This document shows, piece by piece, positions 25,485-33,997 of a DNA stretch of 64,000 nt (positions are counted from its first letter, which is position 1; each line of letters opens with the position of its first letter). Source of the DNA: Chromatiaceae bacterium (GTDB taxonomy: Bacteria; Pseudomonadota; Gammaproteobacteria; Chromatiales; Chromatiaceae); assembly GCA_024235415.1 (NCBI GenBank), contig JACKML010000003.1, positions 186,001 to 250,000 of the forward strand. The letters are read 5' to 3'. The notes under the pieces were generated by a model that saw only the letters and a list, made by a program, of their open reading frames with translations, did not search any database and was not told where the DNA came from. The position numbers and the translations under genes are program-made.

Positions 25485-26297
25485 TTGAGCTGGTGGGGGA
25501 AACTCGTGGGCGGGGCGTTTGGATTCATGCTCGGTGGGCCGTTGGGTGCCCTGCTGGGTGTGGCCCTGGGACACAATTTCGACAAGGGGATGAAAAGCCT
25601 GCCCGACGATGCGGCGGGTGTGGGTGACCGCGAGCGGGTACAGATGGCCTTTTTCACCGCGACGTTCGCGGTGATGGGGCGTGTCGCGAAGGCCGACGGC
25701 AGGGTCAGCCCCGAAGAGATCCGCATGGCTGAGACGGTCATGGCCGAGATGTCGCTGGATGCCACCAAGCGCAAGGCCGCGATCAACCTTTTTCATCAGG
25801 GCAAATCCGATCAGTTCGATCTCGATGCGGTGCTGCAGCAGTTCCGTCGGGAGTGTCACGGGCGCAGCACGCTGATCGGCATGTTCATCGAGATCCAGCT
25901 GCAGGCGGCCTATGCCGATGGCAGCCTGGACCCTGCCGAGGACCGGCTGCTCAGGTACGTCTGCGACGGCCTGGGCGTGTCCGAACTCGATTATCGTCGC
26001 CTCGAGCGCATGGTAAGGGCCGAGCGCGGCTTCGGCGGACAGGCCGGTGGCAGGGGACAGGGCCGCACTGGTGCTGGCAGCCGTCCGAGCCTGGACGATG
26101 CCTACCAGGTGCTCGGTGTACAGCGCGATGCCAGCGATGCTGACGTCAAGCGTGCCTACCGGCGTCTGCTCAGTCAGCACCACCCGGACAAACTGGTGTC
26201 CAAGGGCCTGCCCGAGGAGATGATGAGAGTGGCGTCACAAAAGACCCACGAAATCCGCCAGGCCTACGAGCAGATACGCGAGTCGAGGGGCGGTTAG
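25485..26297 (+). CDS. djlA: DjlA-like membrane-anchored DnaJ co-chaperone
   Basis: A 270-residue protein. An N-terminal glycine-rich membrane segment (GKLVGGAFGFMLGGPLGALLG, about 5-25) anchors it; a TerB-like helical domain spans about 55-175; a C-terminal J domain (about 205-270) carries the HPD motif QHHPDKL needed to stimulate DnaK. This order and length match DjlA. The start is TTG at 25485. Confidence 0.88.
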   Translation: MSWWGKLVGGAFGFMLGGPLGALLGVALGHNFDKGMKSLPDDAAGVGDRERVQMAFFTATFAVMGRVAKADGRVSPEEIRMAETVMAEMSLDATKRKAAINLFHQGKSDQFDLDAVLQQFRRECHGRSTLIGMFIEIQLQAAYADGSLDPAEDRLLRYVCDGLGVSELDYRRLERMVRAERGFGGQAGGRGQGRTGAGSRPSLDDAYQVLGVQRDASDADVKRAYRRLLSQHHPDKLVSKGLPEEMMRVASQKTHEIRQAYEQIRESRGG

Positions 26298-26389
26298 AGC
26301 CGCGGCGGTTGAGCGGCCTTGTCGCGCTCCGTATGCTTGCACCTGGCCCGCCTGACGCAATCGGGTGTCAGCGCGCCAACGGAGGATCC

Positions 26390-26620
26390 ATGACCGACAG
26401 CTTCGACCCCCTGATACTCAATATCCTGTATGCCTGCATGGGGGGATTTCTGACCCTGCTGTTCATGTGGCTGGGGTGCAAAGTGTTCAGTCACATCGTC
26501 AATTTCAGCATCCCGCAGCAGCTGGCTGCCGGCAATATGGCCGTGGGGATGATGATCATGGGCATCTTCATCGGTATCGGTACCGCGATGGGGCTGGTGA
26601 TCGGTCTCGGACTCAACTGA
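26390..26620 (+). CDS. DUF350-type small membrane protein
   Basis: A 76-residue protein with two membrane helices (about 8-28 and 48-73) in the arrangement of DUF350 proteins. A perfect GGAGG ribosome site precedes the ATG at 26390. Its TGA stop at 26618-26620 abuts the transglycosylase start, so the two are co-transcribed. Function unknown. Confidence 0.7.
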   Translation: MTDSFDPLILNILYACMGGFLTLLFMWLGCKVFSHIVNFSIPQQLAAGNMAVGMMIMGIFIGIGTAMGLVIGLGLN

Positions 26621-27196
26621 GTGATGCGGGCGCGGGCCGGCTTCTGGTTGGCTGCCGCGTTGCTGCCGGCGCTGGCGCTGGCCGGCGTGCAGCGACATGT
26701 CAAGCACGAGCATTGGACGACCGAGTACGACCCGCTGTTCCGCAAGTACACCAAGCATTATTTCGGCGCGCATTTCGATTGGCACTGGTTCAAGGCCCAG
26801 GCCATCGCAGAGTCGGGTCTGGACCCGGATGCGCGCAGTCCGGCCGGTGCACGCGGAATCATGCAGATCCTTCCTTCCACCTATGAAGAAATCAAGTCAC
26901 AGAATCCGTTCCTGGCCGGGATCGAGGATCCCGGCTGGAACATCGCGGCAGGCATCTTCTATGACCGCCAGCTGTACCGGAAGTGGAAGCAGAAATACGA
27001 GGTGCAGACAGCGGAACGCCTGAAATTCGCCTTTGCCAGCTACAACGCCGGCTATGGCAACGTGCTCAAGGCCTATCGGCGCGCTGCTGCGCAGCAAGGC
27101 GAGATCAAGCGCTGGGATCAACTGGCGCCACATGCGCCGACAGAAACGGGGCGCTACGTCAGCCGGATTGAGGGCCTGATGCAGGTCGACGACTGA
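26621..27196 (+). CDS. Lytic transglycosylase, SLT/MltC-like
   Basis: A 191-residue exported enzyme with a signal sequence (about 1-21). The catalytic Glu is Glu64 in QAIAESGLDPDA, followed by the SLT motifs GARGIMQILPSTYEEI, and FAFASYNAGYGNVLKA with the AYNAG-type element. It would cut the MurNAc-GlcNAc bond of peptidoglycan and release anhydro-muropeptides. GTG 26621 or ATG 26624 could be the start; both directly follow the DUF350 gene. Confidence 0.87.
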   Translation: MMRARAGFWLAAALLPALALAGVQRHVKHEHWTTEYDPLFRKYTKHYFGAHFDWHWFKAQAIAESGLDPDARSPAGARGIMQILPSTYEEIKSQNPFLAGIEDPGWNIAAGIFYDRQLYRKWKQKYEVQTAERLKFAFASYNAGYGNVLKAYRRAAAQQGEIKRWDQLAPHAPTETGRYVSRIEGLMQVDD

Positions 27197-27207
27197 CCTG
27201 CATCAGG
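27175..27207. terminator. Perfect 13-bp hairpin between convergent genes
   Basis: CCTGATGCAGGTC (27175-27187) pairs exactly with GACCTGCATCAGG (27195-27207) across a 7-base loop; it spans the transglycosylase stop. No T-run follows on either side, so it is a terminator-like or RNA-stabilising hairpin rather than a classical terminator. Confidence 0.55.
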
Positions 27208-27213
27208 TGATCT

Positions 27214-28344
27214 TCACTGCTGCTGCCAGTATGGCGTGCGGTATCCGGGGTAGGCCGCGGGGTAGCGCGGTCCATAGGCCGGCATTGCCGGATAGGGATA
27301 CGGCTGGAAGCGGTTGCGGTTGGCCTGCATCGCGCGATTCTGCTCCAGCGCCGCCTCGCGCTGTTCACGCTGGCGGCGCATGTTTTCCTCGTGCTGGGCC
27401 TGGCGCTCGCTCATGTACATATCGAAACGTGAACGCATCGACTCGCGATAGGTAGCCATAGCATCAGTGTTTTCGTACTGCAAAGCGGCGGCACTGACGG
27501 ATGTGTCGGTGGCTTCTGCGGCGCCTTGTTGTGCGTCGGAGTCGGCGGTTGCTGGTGCCGGTGCGACCACAGGGGGGGCGATTTCCGGCGCTGGCGCCGG
27601 CACTGGCCGGGTGGCCGTGATCGCCGGCGACGGTGGCGCGAAACGGGGCTCTGCCGGCACGGGCGGCGCGACTGGCGCCTCGGGAGCCGGCGGGGCCACT
27701 GCCACAGGCGGCGCTTTGGCAGCAGGAGCCGGCGGTTTGGCGGTTGCGTAGGGGCCGGGAATGGCGTCAGCTGCTTTCACCTGTTTCGCTTCGGCAACTG
27801 GCGTGGCCGGTACGGGTACGGGTGCGGGTTCGGGCGAGGCAACGGCGATGTCCGCCGCAGGCGCCATGGGTGCCGGTTCTGCAGTCGGGATCTCTGCCCG
27901 CGTCTCCACCTCTGGCTGCTGCGCGTTCGCGGCCTCTTGCAGACGGGCGAGATTCGCATCGGATGCCTTCTGCATCTCATCGCGACGCGCCTGGAGTTTT
28001 TCGCGCATGGCTTCGTGCCGGGCTGCCGCGGCTGCCGCGGTGTCTTCTGCCGGCGTTGCGTCCGCTACCGCGGCAGTCGCCGCCGGTGACGGCGATCCGG
28101 CCCATGGTGGTGATGGCGGCATGCGGTAGCCTTGTTTCTGTGCGCGTATCTTCAACTGCTCGTACTGCGCGTTGCGGTAGTCGTCGCGTGCCGTGCCCTG
28201 GAGATTGGCCATGGCGGCGGTGTGTGCGGCGACCTCCTGGTCATTCATGATGCGAAAGGCCGGTTCCTCGGCTGCGCGGGCTGGCGCAATCACGATGATG
28301 CCCAGGCCGACGAGGCCGCCGAGTAATTGCTTCAGATGCGTCAT
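27214..28344 (-). CDS. Exported Pro/Ala-rich low-complexity protein
   Basis: A 376-residue protein with a signal peptide (MTHLKQLLGGLVGLGIIVIAPARA). After a short globular-looking part (about 25-70) comes a Lys/Arg/Glu-rich helix (about 105-145), a long Pro/Ala/Val stretch (about 155-285) and a Gln/Arg/Glu-rich helix with a Tyr/Pro-rich end (YPYPAMPAYGPRYPAAYPGY). I recognise no domain. A periplasmic spacer or envelope-binding role is possible by composition only. The ATG at 28344 follows an AAGGTAATG site. Confidence 0.65.
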   Translation of the reverse strand: MTHLKQLLGGLVGLGIIVIAPARAAEEPAFRIMNDQEVAAHTAAMANLQGTARDDYRNAQYEQLKIRAQKQGYRMPPSPPWAGSPSPAATAAVADATPAEDTAAAAAARHEAMREKLQARRDEMQKASDANLARLQEAANAQQPEVETRAEIPTAEPAPMAPAADIAVASPEPAPVPVPATPVAEAKQVKAADAIPGPYATAKPPAPAAKAPPVAVAPPAPEAPVAPPVPAEPRFAPPSPAITATRPVPAPAPEIAPPVVAPAPATADSDAQQGAAEATDTSVSAAALQYENTDAMATYRESMRSRFDMYMSERQAQHEENMRRQREQREAALEQNRAMQANRNRFQPYPYPAMPAYGPRYPAAYPGYRTPYWQQQ

Positions 28345-28426
28345 TTCACATTACCTTGCTGCGATGCTGGATTGTGCATTCTAGCCCGGAACCCCCGCGC
28401 GGTTGGAAGCGCCGATCAAGTCGTGC

Positions 28427-30301
28427 TCAGGCGTCGCGCTCGATGCCGAGTTTTTTCATGCGCGACCGCAGGGTGCTGGCGGGCAGATCGAGGATCTCCG
28501 CGGCACCGCCCTTGCCGGCAATGGCCCAGGCGGTGTGATCGAGTACCCGGCGGATGTAGCGCGCTTCGTTATCCGCCAGTGGCACCAGTTCTTCTGTGGG
28601 CTCCCGGGGGGGAGCGGCACTGGCAGTCGATATCTCGACGCTCGACCCGATGCCGGAGTTCACCAGATGTGGCGCGATCGGTACCACCTTGTCGCGCGCG
28701 AGAATCGCGGCGCGTTCGATCACGTTCTGCAGCTCGCGGATGTTGCCAGGCCAATGGTAGGCCATCAGCAGCTGCATGCCGTCATCGGACACGCGACTGA
28801 ACGAGCGGCCCTGCGCACGTGCCTGATCGGACAGGAACTTGGCGACCAGCAGCGGTATATCCTCGCGGCGTTCGCGCAGCGGCGGCACGGTGAGGGGGAA
28901 TACGTTGAGGCGGTAGAACAGGTCCATGCGGAAGAGGTTCTTTTCCACCATTTCGACCAGGTCGCGGTTGGTGGCGGCAATCACCCGCACATCGACTTTG
29001 ATCGAGCTTTCCGAACCGAGCCGGCTGATTTCATGTTCCTGCAGCACGCGCAGCAGCTTCACCTGGGCATCCAGAGGCAGTTCGCCGACCTCGTCGAGAA
29101 AGATGGTTCCGCCGTCAGCCAGTTCGAAGTGCCCCTGGCGCTGTTTGTGCGCGCCGGTGAACGCCCCCTTCTCGTGGCCGAACAACTCGCTCTCGATCAG
29201 CGTTGGGGTGATGGCGCCACAATTGACCTTGATCAGTGGTCGGTCACGCCGCGCGCTGAGGTCATGAATGGCACGCGCCATGGCCTCCTTGCCGGTACCG
29301 GATTCGCCGATCACCAGCACCGAGCTGTTGGTCGGCGCGACCTGGTCGATCTGGTCGAGCACAGCCTTGAGCGCGGGGCTCTCACCGACGATGCTGTCAA
29401 AGCGGCCTTCCGTCTTCACTTCGGCCTGCAGGTAGGCGTTTTCGGCCTGCAACCGGTCGCGCAGTCGCTCCACCTCGGCGAGCGCCTCGCGCAGCTGATG
29501 CTCCTGGCGTTTGCGCTGGGTGATGTCACGGAATGCGAGCACGGCACCCTGCACCTCGCCGCCGCGCTTTATCGGTGTGCAGTTCCAGCTGACCGCAAAA
29601 TGATCGCCTTCGTTGCGCCAGAAGACGTCGCTGTCGCTTTGTTTGCTGGTGCCCTGCTTGAGGGTCTGGAAGATGCCGGTCTCAATGAAGTGGTAGGGAC
29701 TGCCGTCCCAGCGCGCATACAGATGCAGTTCGTGGATCGAGTGCCCGATCAGTGCCTGCATCGGGTAGCCGGTGAGCTGCAGCGCCGCCGGATTGGCGAA
29801 CGTGACGTTGCCCTCCAGGTCGAGGCCGTAGATGCCGTCACCCACCGAGTCGAGAATCGGCTGGTTGGCGGCCTCAAGCTGGCGGTTGCGTTCGGCAAGT
29901 TCGCTGCGCAGGCGTGCGATGGTCAGGTGGGTCTCTACCCGCGCTATCACTTCCTCGGCCTGGAAGGGCTTGGCGATATAGTCCACGGCACCCATCGACA
30001 GACCCTTTATCTTGTCGTCGGTGTCGTCCAGTGCGGACAGGAAGATCACCGCGATATCCCGGGTCTGCGGGTTGTCCTTGAGCTTTTCGCAGGTCTCGAA
30101 GCCATCGATGCCCGACATCAGGATATCGAGCAGAATCAGGTCTGGCTGCGCCCATTGGGCCACTTTAAGCGCATCTTCGCCGCTTTTCGCGACCAGCAAC
30201 TTGTGCCCGAGCCCTTTGAGCGTGCCGAACAGCAGCTGCAGATTGGTCGGGTTGTCGTCGACCAGCAGGATGGTGCTGTTGTTGGCAGGGTTCGGATTCA
30301 A
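28427..30301 (-). CDS. Sigma54-dependent response regulator (receiver-PAS-AAA+-Fis)
   Basis: About 624 residues from a TTG at 30301; the frame is open further upstream but would overlap the kinase gene. In order: receiver domain (ILLVDDN, LILLDILM with the phospho-acceptor Asp, YIAKPF), a PAS domain (about 135-245), an AAA+ domain with Walker A GESGTGKEA (about 330) and the sigma54-contact loop GAFTGA (about 377), and a C-terminal Fis-type helix-turn-helix (about 585-620). It would activate sigma54 promoters in response to phosphorylation by its neighbour. The PAS domain between receiver and AAA+ adds a second possible input. Targets are unknown. Confidence 0.88.
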   Translation of the reverse strand: MNPNPANNSTILLVDDNPTNLQLLFGTLKGLGHKLLVAKSGEDALKVAQWAQPDLILLDILMSGIDGFETCEKLKDNPQTRDIAVIFLSALDDTDDKIKGLSMGAVDYIAKPFQAEEVIARVETHLTIARLRSELAERNRQLEAANQPILDSVGDGIYGLDLEGNVTFANPAALQLTGYPMQALIGHSIHELHLYARWDGSPYHFIETGIFQTLKQGTSKQSDSDVFWRNEGDHFAVSWNCTPIKRGGEVQGAVLAFRDITQRKRQEHQLREALAEVERLRDRLQAENAYLQAEVKTEGRFDSIVGESPALKAVLDQIDQVAPTNSSVLVIGESGTGKEAMARAIHDLSARRDRPLIKVNCGAITPTLIESELFGHEKGAFTGAHKQRQGHFELADGGTIFLDEVGELPLDAQVKLLRVLQEHEISRLGSESSIKVDVRVIAATNRDLVEMVEKNLFRMDLFYRLNVFPLTVPPLRERREDIPLLVAKFLSDQARAQGRSFSRVSDDGMQLLMAYHWPGNIRELQNVIERAAILARDKVVPIAPHLVNSGIGSSVEISTASAAPPREPTEELVPLADNEARYIRRVLDHTAWAIAGKGGAAEILDLPASTLRSRMKKLGIERDA

Positions 30302-30368
30302 GATGCTCGAAAGGTCGGGAGCGGGAAACGGCGATTCCGGCCATGATAGGAGATTAGTCGCTCGTTTG

Positions 30369-32933
30369 TCATGCCGTGGCCCCCCGCTCGCCGCCACCCT
30401 GGTCGAGTCGCTTGGCCAGCGTGGCCAGTCCGTCGAAATCGAAAACCCGCGCCATTCGGGCGATGTTCTCCACATCCTCTACCGGCGCCTCGGCCTGGTT
30501 GGATAATTCTTCGACGAGTTGAAACAGGCTGCTGACGTCACCGACGGTCACGGCATCACGGATGCGCCGTGCGGTGACGTCAGCGAGCTGGTGTGGCCAG
30601 GGTGTGGTAGGTGCTGTCGCCGGTGCAGGTTTCGTCAGCGCTATGGCCTCGAAGCGGACGCCGAGCAGCGCGGCGATCAGGTCAAAGAGCTGCCGGTCAC
30701 TGAACGGCTTGCCCAGAAATGCATCGAAGCCCGACTGTGCGGCCAGGTGTTCGACATCCCGGAATACGCTCGCACTCATCGCCACCAGCTTCGGCGTGCC
30801 CTGCGCAGTACCGGCGCGCAGCTGTGCGGCTGCATTGCCGGCGTCGGGCATTCGCACATCCAGCAGGATCAGGTCGAACGCCTTTTCGCGCAGGCGTGCC
30901 GCGGCCTCATCGAGCGATGTGAAGGTCTCCACATCGCATAAAGCATGGCGCAACAGCGTGGCCACCACTTCGCGGTTCTCGACGTTTTCATCCACGACCA
31001 TGACCGAACAGGTCTGCCCGCTGCGCAACTGCAGTCGCGTCGCCACACCGGCCGATCTGCCGGTTGCGTGGCCGAGTTCCTCTGTTGTGACCTCCGGGGC
31101 GGGAACCCGAAAGCGAAAGCGGCTGCCTTCGCCGGGCTTGCTGGACACGCTCAGCGCTTCACCGCCCAGCAGCCTGATCAGACGCTGATTGATCGCCAGG
31201 CCGAGCCCGGTGCCATCAACGGCATGACCGTCGCGGGCCTGGTTGAAGGCATCGAAAATGGTGGTGATCCTGTCTGCGGGGATGCCGACGCCGGTATCGG
31301 CCACCTCGAAACACAGGTTTCCATCCTCGTAGCTGGCTGCGAGGGTAAGCCCCCCGGTTGTGGTGAACTTCACGGCGTTGCCGAGTAGATTCAGCAGGAT
31401 CTGTTTCAGTTTGACGGCATCGGTCTGCACCCCGGCGGGCAGGTCGTTGGCAAGCTCGAGCACCAGCTTCAGGCCTTTGTTGGCGGCGCGCTGGGCGATG
31501 ATCATGCGTACGTCCTCGAGCAGTTCGCGCAGATCGGTGGGCCTGAGATCCACCTGCATCTGTCCAGCTTCGATCTTGGTCATATCGAGGATGTCGTTGA
31601 TCAGGGTGAGCAGGTGTTGGCCGCAGCGTTCGATCGCCTCGAGGCTTTCGCGCTGTGCGTCGTCGTTGGTCGCGTCGCGGCGCAGGATCTGTGCATAGCC
31701 GAGCACACCATGCAGGGGCGTGCGCAGTTCGTGGCTCATGTTTGACAGGAACTCGGATTTGGCCCTGCTCGCCTGTTGTGCCTGCTCGTTGGCAAGGCGC
31801 AGCGCTTCCTGTGTCTCGCGGGTCTCCTCGATCTGGTCGATGAGGAGTGTGTTCGAATGCTGCAACGCCGCCGTGCGCTCGGCGACCCGCTGTTCGAGGA
31901 CCTGGTGGGCCCAGTGCAGCTGGCTCTCGCGCTCGGCGATGAGCCGCGCCATGCGCGCGATGGCGGTGGCCAGCCGGCCGAGTTCGTCATCGGTGTCCAC
32001 GGCCGGGGCGACGGCGAAATCACCCTCGGCGATGGCGCCGACGCGGTCGTCGAGGATCTCAAGCGGGCGGGTGATCTGGCGCGCGGCCATGCCGATGATC
32101 ACGACGATCGCAATGAGTGACAGCAGCAGCCCCAATGCAACCAGCGAGGCCTCGCGACGCGCGGGGCCCAGTGCCGTCTCGGTGCGTGTGGCAGCCGTGA
32201 TGCGCCACGGCAGGCCGGGCAGTTCCGTGCTGATCAGCCAGTATTCGGATCCGAATGCCTTGCTCGGGATGGAGACGACCTCGTTCAGCGGTGCATCGTC
32301 CGGCAGGACGCGCGCCAGGGCGCTGACCTGGGCCGACGACGAACTGCCGGCCAGCAGTGCGCCATCGTCGTGATGGATGAACAGGGTTACCGAGTCACTG
32401 CGCTGTCGTTCGATTTCCTGATAGACATCGGCGACCTTGAGTTCGACCCACGACCAGCCGATCGTCTCGCCCTGGCGATAGATCGGCCGATCGAAGCGCA
32501 GCAAGTCGCCCATCAGATGCCAGCCGGCTTGTCGCGTGGAGGCGGCCCTGTCCGCACGAGGCAACGGCATGCCGACCGGTTCTCCGCGGCGCATCATTGC
32601 CCCTCGCGGTGGCGAGCCGTATTCAACCGCGGCGGCGCTGACGATCGGGTTGCGGCGCAGGCCATCGATCAGGTGTGCGTAGAGCAGTGTCTGCGCCTGG
32701 TCCGGGTCGGCCAGCACAAGGTCGCCGAGGCTGCCCGCCAGGGCGGGGGCCTGGGACAGCACCAGGGCGAGACGTGAGGCCTGGTGGCGTGCGTGCTCAA
32801 TCAGCCAGCGCTGGGCATTTTCGCTCTGATGCTCGCGCACGTGCGAGACGCCAAGCCAAAACAGAATCGAATACACCGCCAGCACCGGCAGGACGGTAGA
32901 TGCGATCAGTTTGTTACGAATCGTGTGACGCAA
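30369..32933 (-). CDS. Hybrid sensor histidine kinase
   Basis: A kinase of about 854 residues, started at a TTG at 32933 with a GGGG ribosome site; a GTG at 32984 has none. In order: membrane helix, periplasmic sensor (about 35-265), second helix (about 267-290), HAMP, coiled coil, HisKA with H-box SHELRTPLHG (about residue 399), HATPase (N-box LLNLLGNAVKF, G1 DTGVGIPAD, GTGLGLAINQ), and a receiver (LILLDVRMP, GKPFS). The C-terminal 80 residues are helical and HPt-like in place, but without an obvious phospho-His. It lies 67 bp before the sigma54-type regulator and is probably its partner. Confidence 0.9.
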   Translation of the reverse strand: MRHTIRNKLIASTVLPVLAVYSILFWLGVSHVREHQSENAQRWLIEHARHQASRLALVLSQAPALAGSLGDLVLADPDQAQTLLYAHLIDGLRRNPIVSAAAVEYGSPPRGAMMRRGEPVGMPLPRADRAASTRQAGWHLMGDLLRFDRPIYRQGETIGWSWVELKVADVYQEIERQRSDSVTLFIHHDDGALLAGSSSSAQVSALARVLPDDAPLNEVVSIPSKAFGSEYWLISTELPGLPWRITAATRTETALGPARREASLVALGLLLSLIAIVVIIGMAARQITRPLEILDDRVGAIAEGDFAVAPAVDTDDELGRLATAIARMARLIAERESQLHWAHQVLEQRVAERTAALQHSNTLLIDQIEETRETQEALRLANEQAQQASRAKSEFLSNMSHELRTPLHGVLGYAQILRRDATNDDAQRESLEAIERCGQHLLTLINDILDMTKIEAGQMQVDLRPTDLRELLEDVRMIIAQRAANKGLKLVLELANDLPAGVQTDAVKLKQILLNLLGNAVKFTTTGGLTLAASYEDGNLCFEVADTGVGIPADRITTIFDAFNQARDGHAVDGTGLGLAINQRLIRLLGGEALSVSSKPGEGSRFRFRVPAPEVTTEELGHATGRSAGVATRLQLRSGQTCSVMVVDENVENREVVATLLRHALCDVETFTSLDEAAARLREKAFDLILLDVRMPDAGNAAAQLRAGTAQGTPKLVAMSASVFRDVEHLAAQSGFDAFLGKPFSDRQLFDLIAALLGVRFEAIALTKPAPATAPTTPWPHQLADVTARRIRDAVTVGDVSSLFQLVEELSNQAEAPVEDVENIARMARVFDFDGLATLAKRLDQGGGERGATA

Positions 32934-33014
32934 GGTGCCAGATCCCCGGAGGTGCGCGCCCTCTCCACGTGGCGCAGGCGACACGTCTGGAGTCGGTCAA
33001 TCATACCGCAACGC

Positions 33015-33041
33015 AAAAAAAACCCCCGGGGATACGGGGGG
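33015..33041 (-). terminator. Rho-independent terminator of the small gene upstream of the kinase
   Basis: Minus-strand stem CCCCC/GGGGG with a loop around GTATC, followed by eight T residues; it ends the transcript of the 33117-33371 gene and isolates the kinase gene. Confidence 0.75.
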
Positions 33042-33116
33042 TTAGGGTCCGTCGAAACGGTATTCGGATGTTGTAGTTACTCGGAGAACAGAACTCGAAA
33101 TCGATATATGCAGCGC

Positions 33117-33371
33117 TCAGGCGTGACCCTTGTGGTGGGCATCGTCCTGCTTGCCAACGCCTATGAGCTTCGGCAACGAGAGAACGGAAAATGCACCGGA
33201 AAAAACCACCATCCCCACAATAAGCAGCGGAGGTACGTTGACGCCGAGCAAGGGGCCCGCGATAGCCAGCATCATGGCCGAGAGCCAGGCGACCAAACCC
33301 ACCACGCTGAGCAGAGTCCCTGCCTTGTCATTGGGTTCGTTTGCCGTCGCTGGAGAGTACGAAGTATGCAT
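33117..33371 (-). CDS. Small two-helix membrane protein of unknown function
   Basis: An 84-residue protein from the ATG at 33371, which has an AAGGTGG ribosome site; the longer open frame to 33461 is basic and not gene-like. Two membrane helices (about 23-43 and 47-67) and a His-rich end (DDAHHKGHA) that could bind metal. No family recognised. Confidence 0.6.
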   Translation of the reverse strand: MHTSYSPATANEPNDKAGTLLSVVGLVAWLSAMMLAIAGPLLGVNVPPLLIVGMVVFSGAFSVLSLPKLIGVGKQDDAHHKGHA

Positions 33372-33537
33372 GTCATCCACCTTGCTGAGATCCTTCTGAA
33401 GTGTTGTTTCGCCGCATCTTTGTGCGTTTCGGCGAAGAAGATAAAGCAAGCGTCGTGCCACTTTAATTTAATCCTTTTAAAACAATGTTTTAGTTTTGTT
33501 GCTAATGGACATTAAATGTCTATGCGCGAACGTTCGG

Positions 33538-33551
33538 CGCGAAATATCGCG
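33538..33551. repeat. Near-palindrome CGCGAAATATCGCG, copy 1
   Basis: A 14-bp near-palindrome that is the exact reverse complement of copy 2 at 33566-33579, 14 bp away. Possible binding site for a dimeric DNA-binding protein or end of an element. Confidence 0.6.
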
Positions 33552-33565
33552 TCTCCGGAATTGAG

Positions 33566-33579
33566 CGCGATATTTCGCG
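33566..33579. repeat. Near-palindrome CGCGATATTTCGCG, copy 2
   Basis: Exact reverse complement of copy 1, separated from it by 14 bp, so the pair forms a larger inverted repeat with centres 28 bp apart. Confidence 0.6.
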
Positions 33580-33977
33580 TCGACGGTGGCCTGATGGCCG
33601 GCCCGGCGTTTGTGCAACCGAATTGGAAGTCGGCTGATGATGCGATAACCAGGGTTTTGTGGGGACACTGCAGATTGGGCGCTGTGTTTGACGGTGTCAT
33701 CATTCAAGCCCGCCAATGCCGCCGTCGTGCACGTGGCCGTCCGGCCAATCAGACGTCGCTGTGGTGTCGGCGAAAAGCATGAATACGGTTTAAAAACAGT
33801 ATGTTATGTTGACAGTGACCCACATCGAACCAGGTCATTGACGGCCGGAACGTGGTTTCACGTCGCCTTTGGCCGGTAGAAAAATAGCCTCCGGTGCGAC
33901 CTGGAAATGTGATCTGGTTCGCACAATGCGGCGAACGGCGAAGGGATTGAGTGCACTGCGCGAGTGAGCACTCACAT

Positions 33978-33997
33978 TGACGCGATATATCGCGTCA
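33978..33997. repeat. Perfect 20-bp palindrome, copy 3
   Basis: TGACGCGATATATCGCGTCA is perfectly palindromic and shares the CGCGATAT core of copies 1 and 2. It overlaps the purT stop codon. Confidence 0.65.

Larger units (their letters stand above)
33372..33994. other. Gene-poor stretch containing related palindromes
   Basis: About 620 bp with no supportable gene. An AT-rich tract (about 33460-33510) may hold the promoter of the 33117-33371 gene. The remainder holds three copies of a CGCGATAT(A/T)TCGCG-type palindrome, listed separately. An open frame at 33516-33782 runs through two of these palindromes and is probably not a gene. The stretch could be a decayed or mobile non-coding element. 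Confidence 0.4.

Noticed and set aside
28403..30346. Long plus-strand open frame opposite the sigma54 regulator
   Set aside because: The minus strand has all receiver, AAA+ and Fis motifs; the plus frame shows none.
33516..33782. Plus-strand open frame of 88 codons in the gene-poor stretch
   Set aside because: It runs through two palindromes, lacks a ribosome site and its product is Arg-rich without domain.
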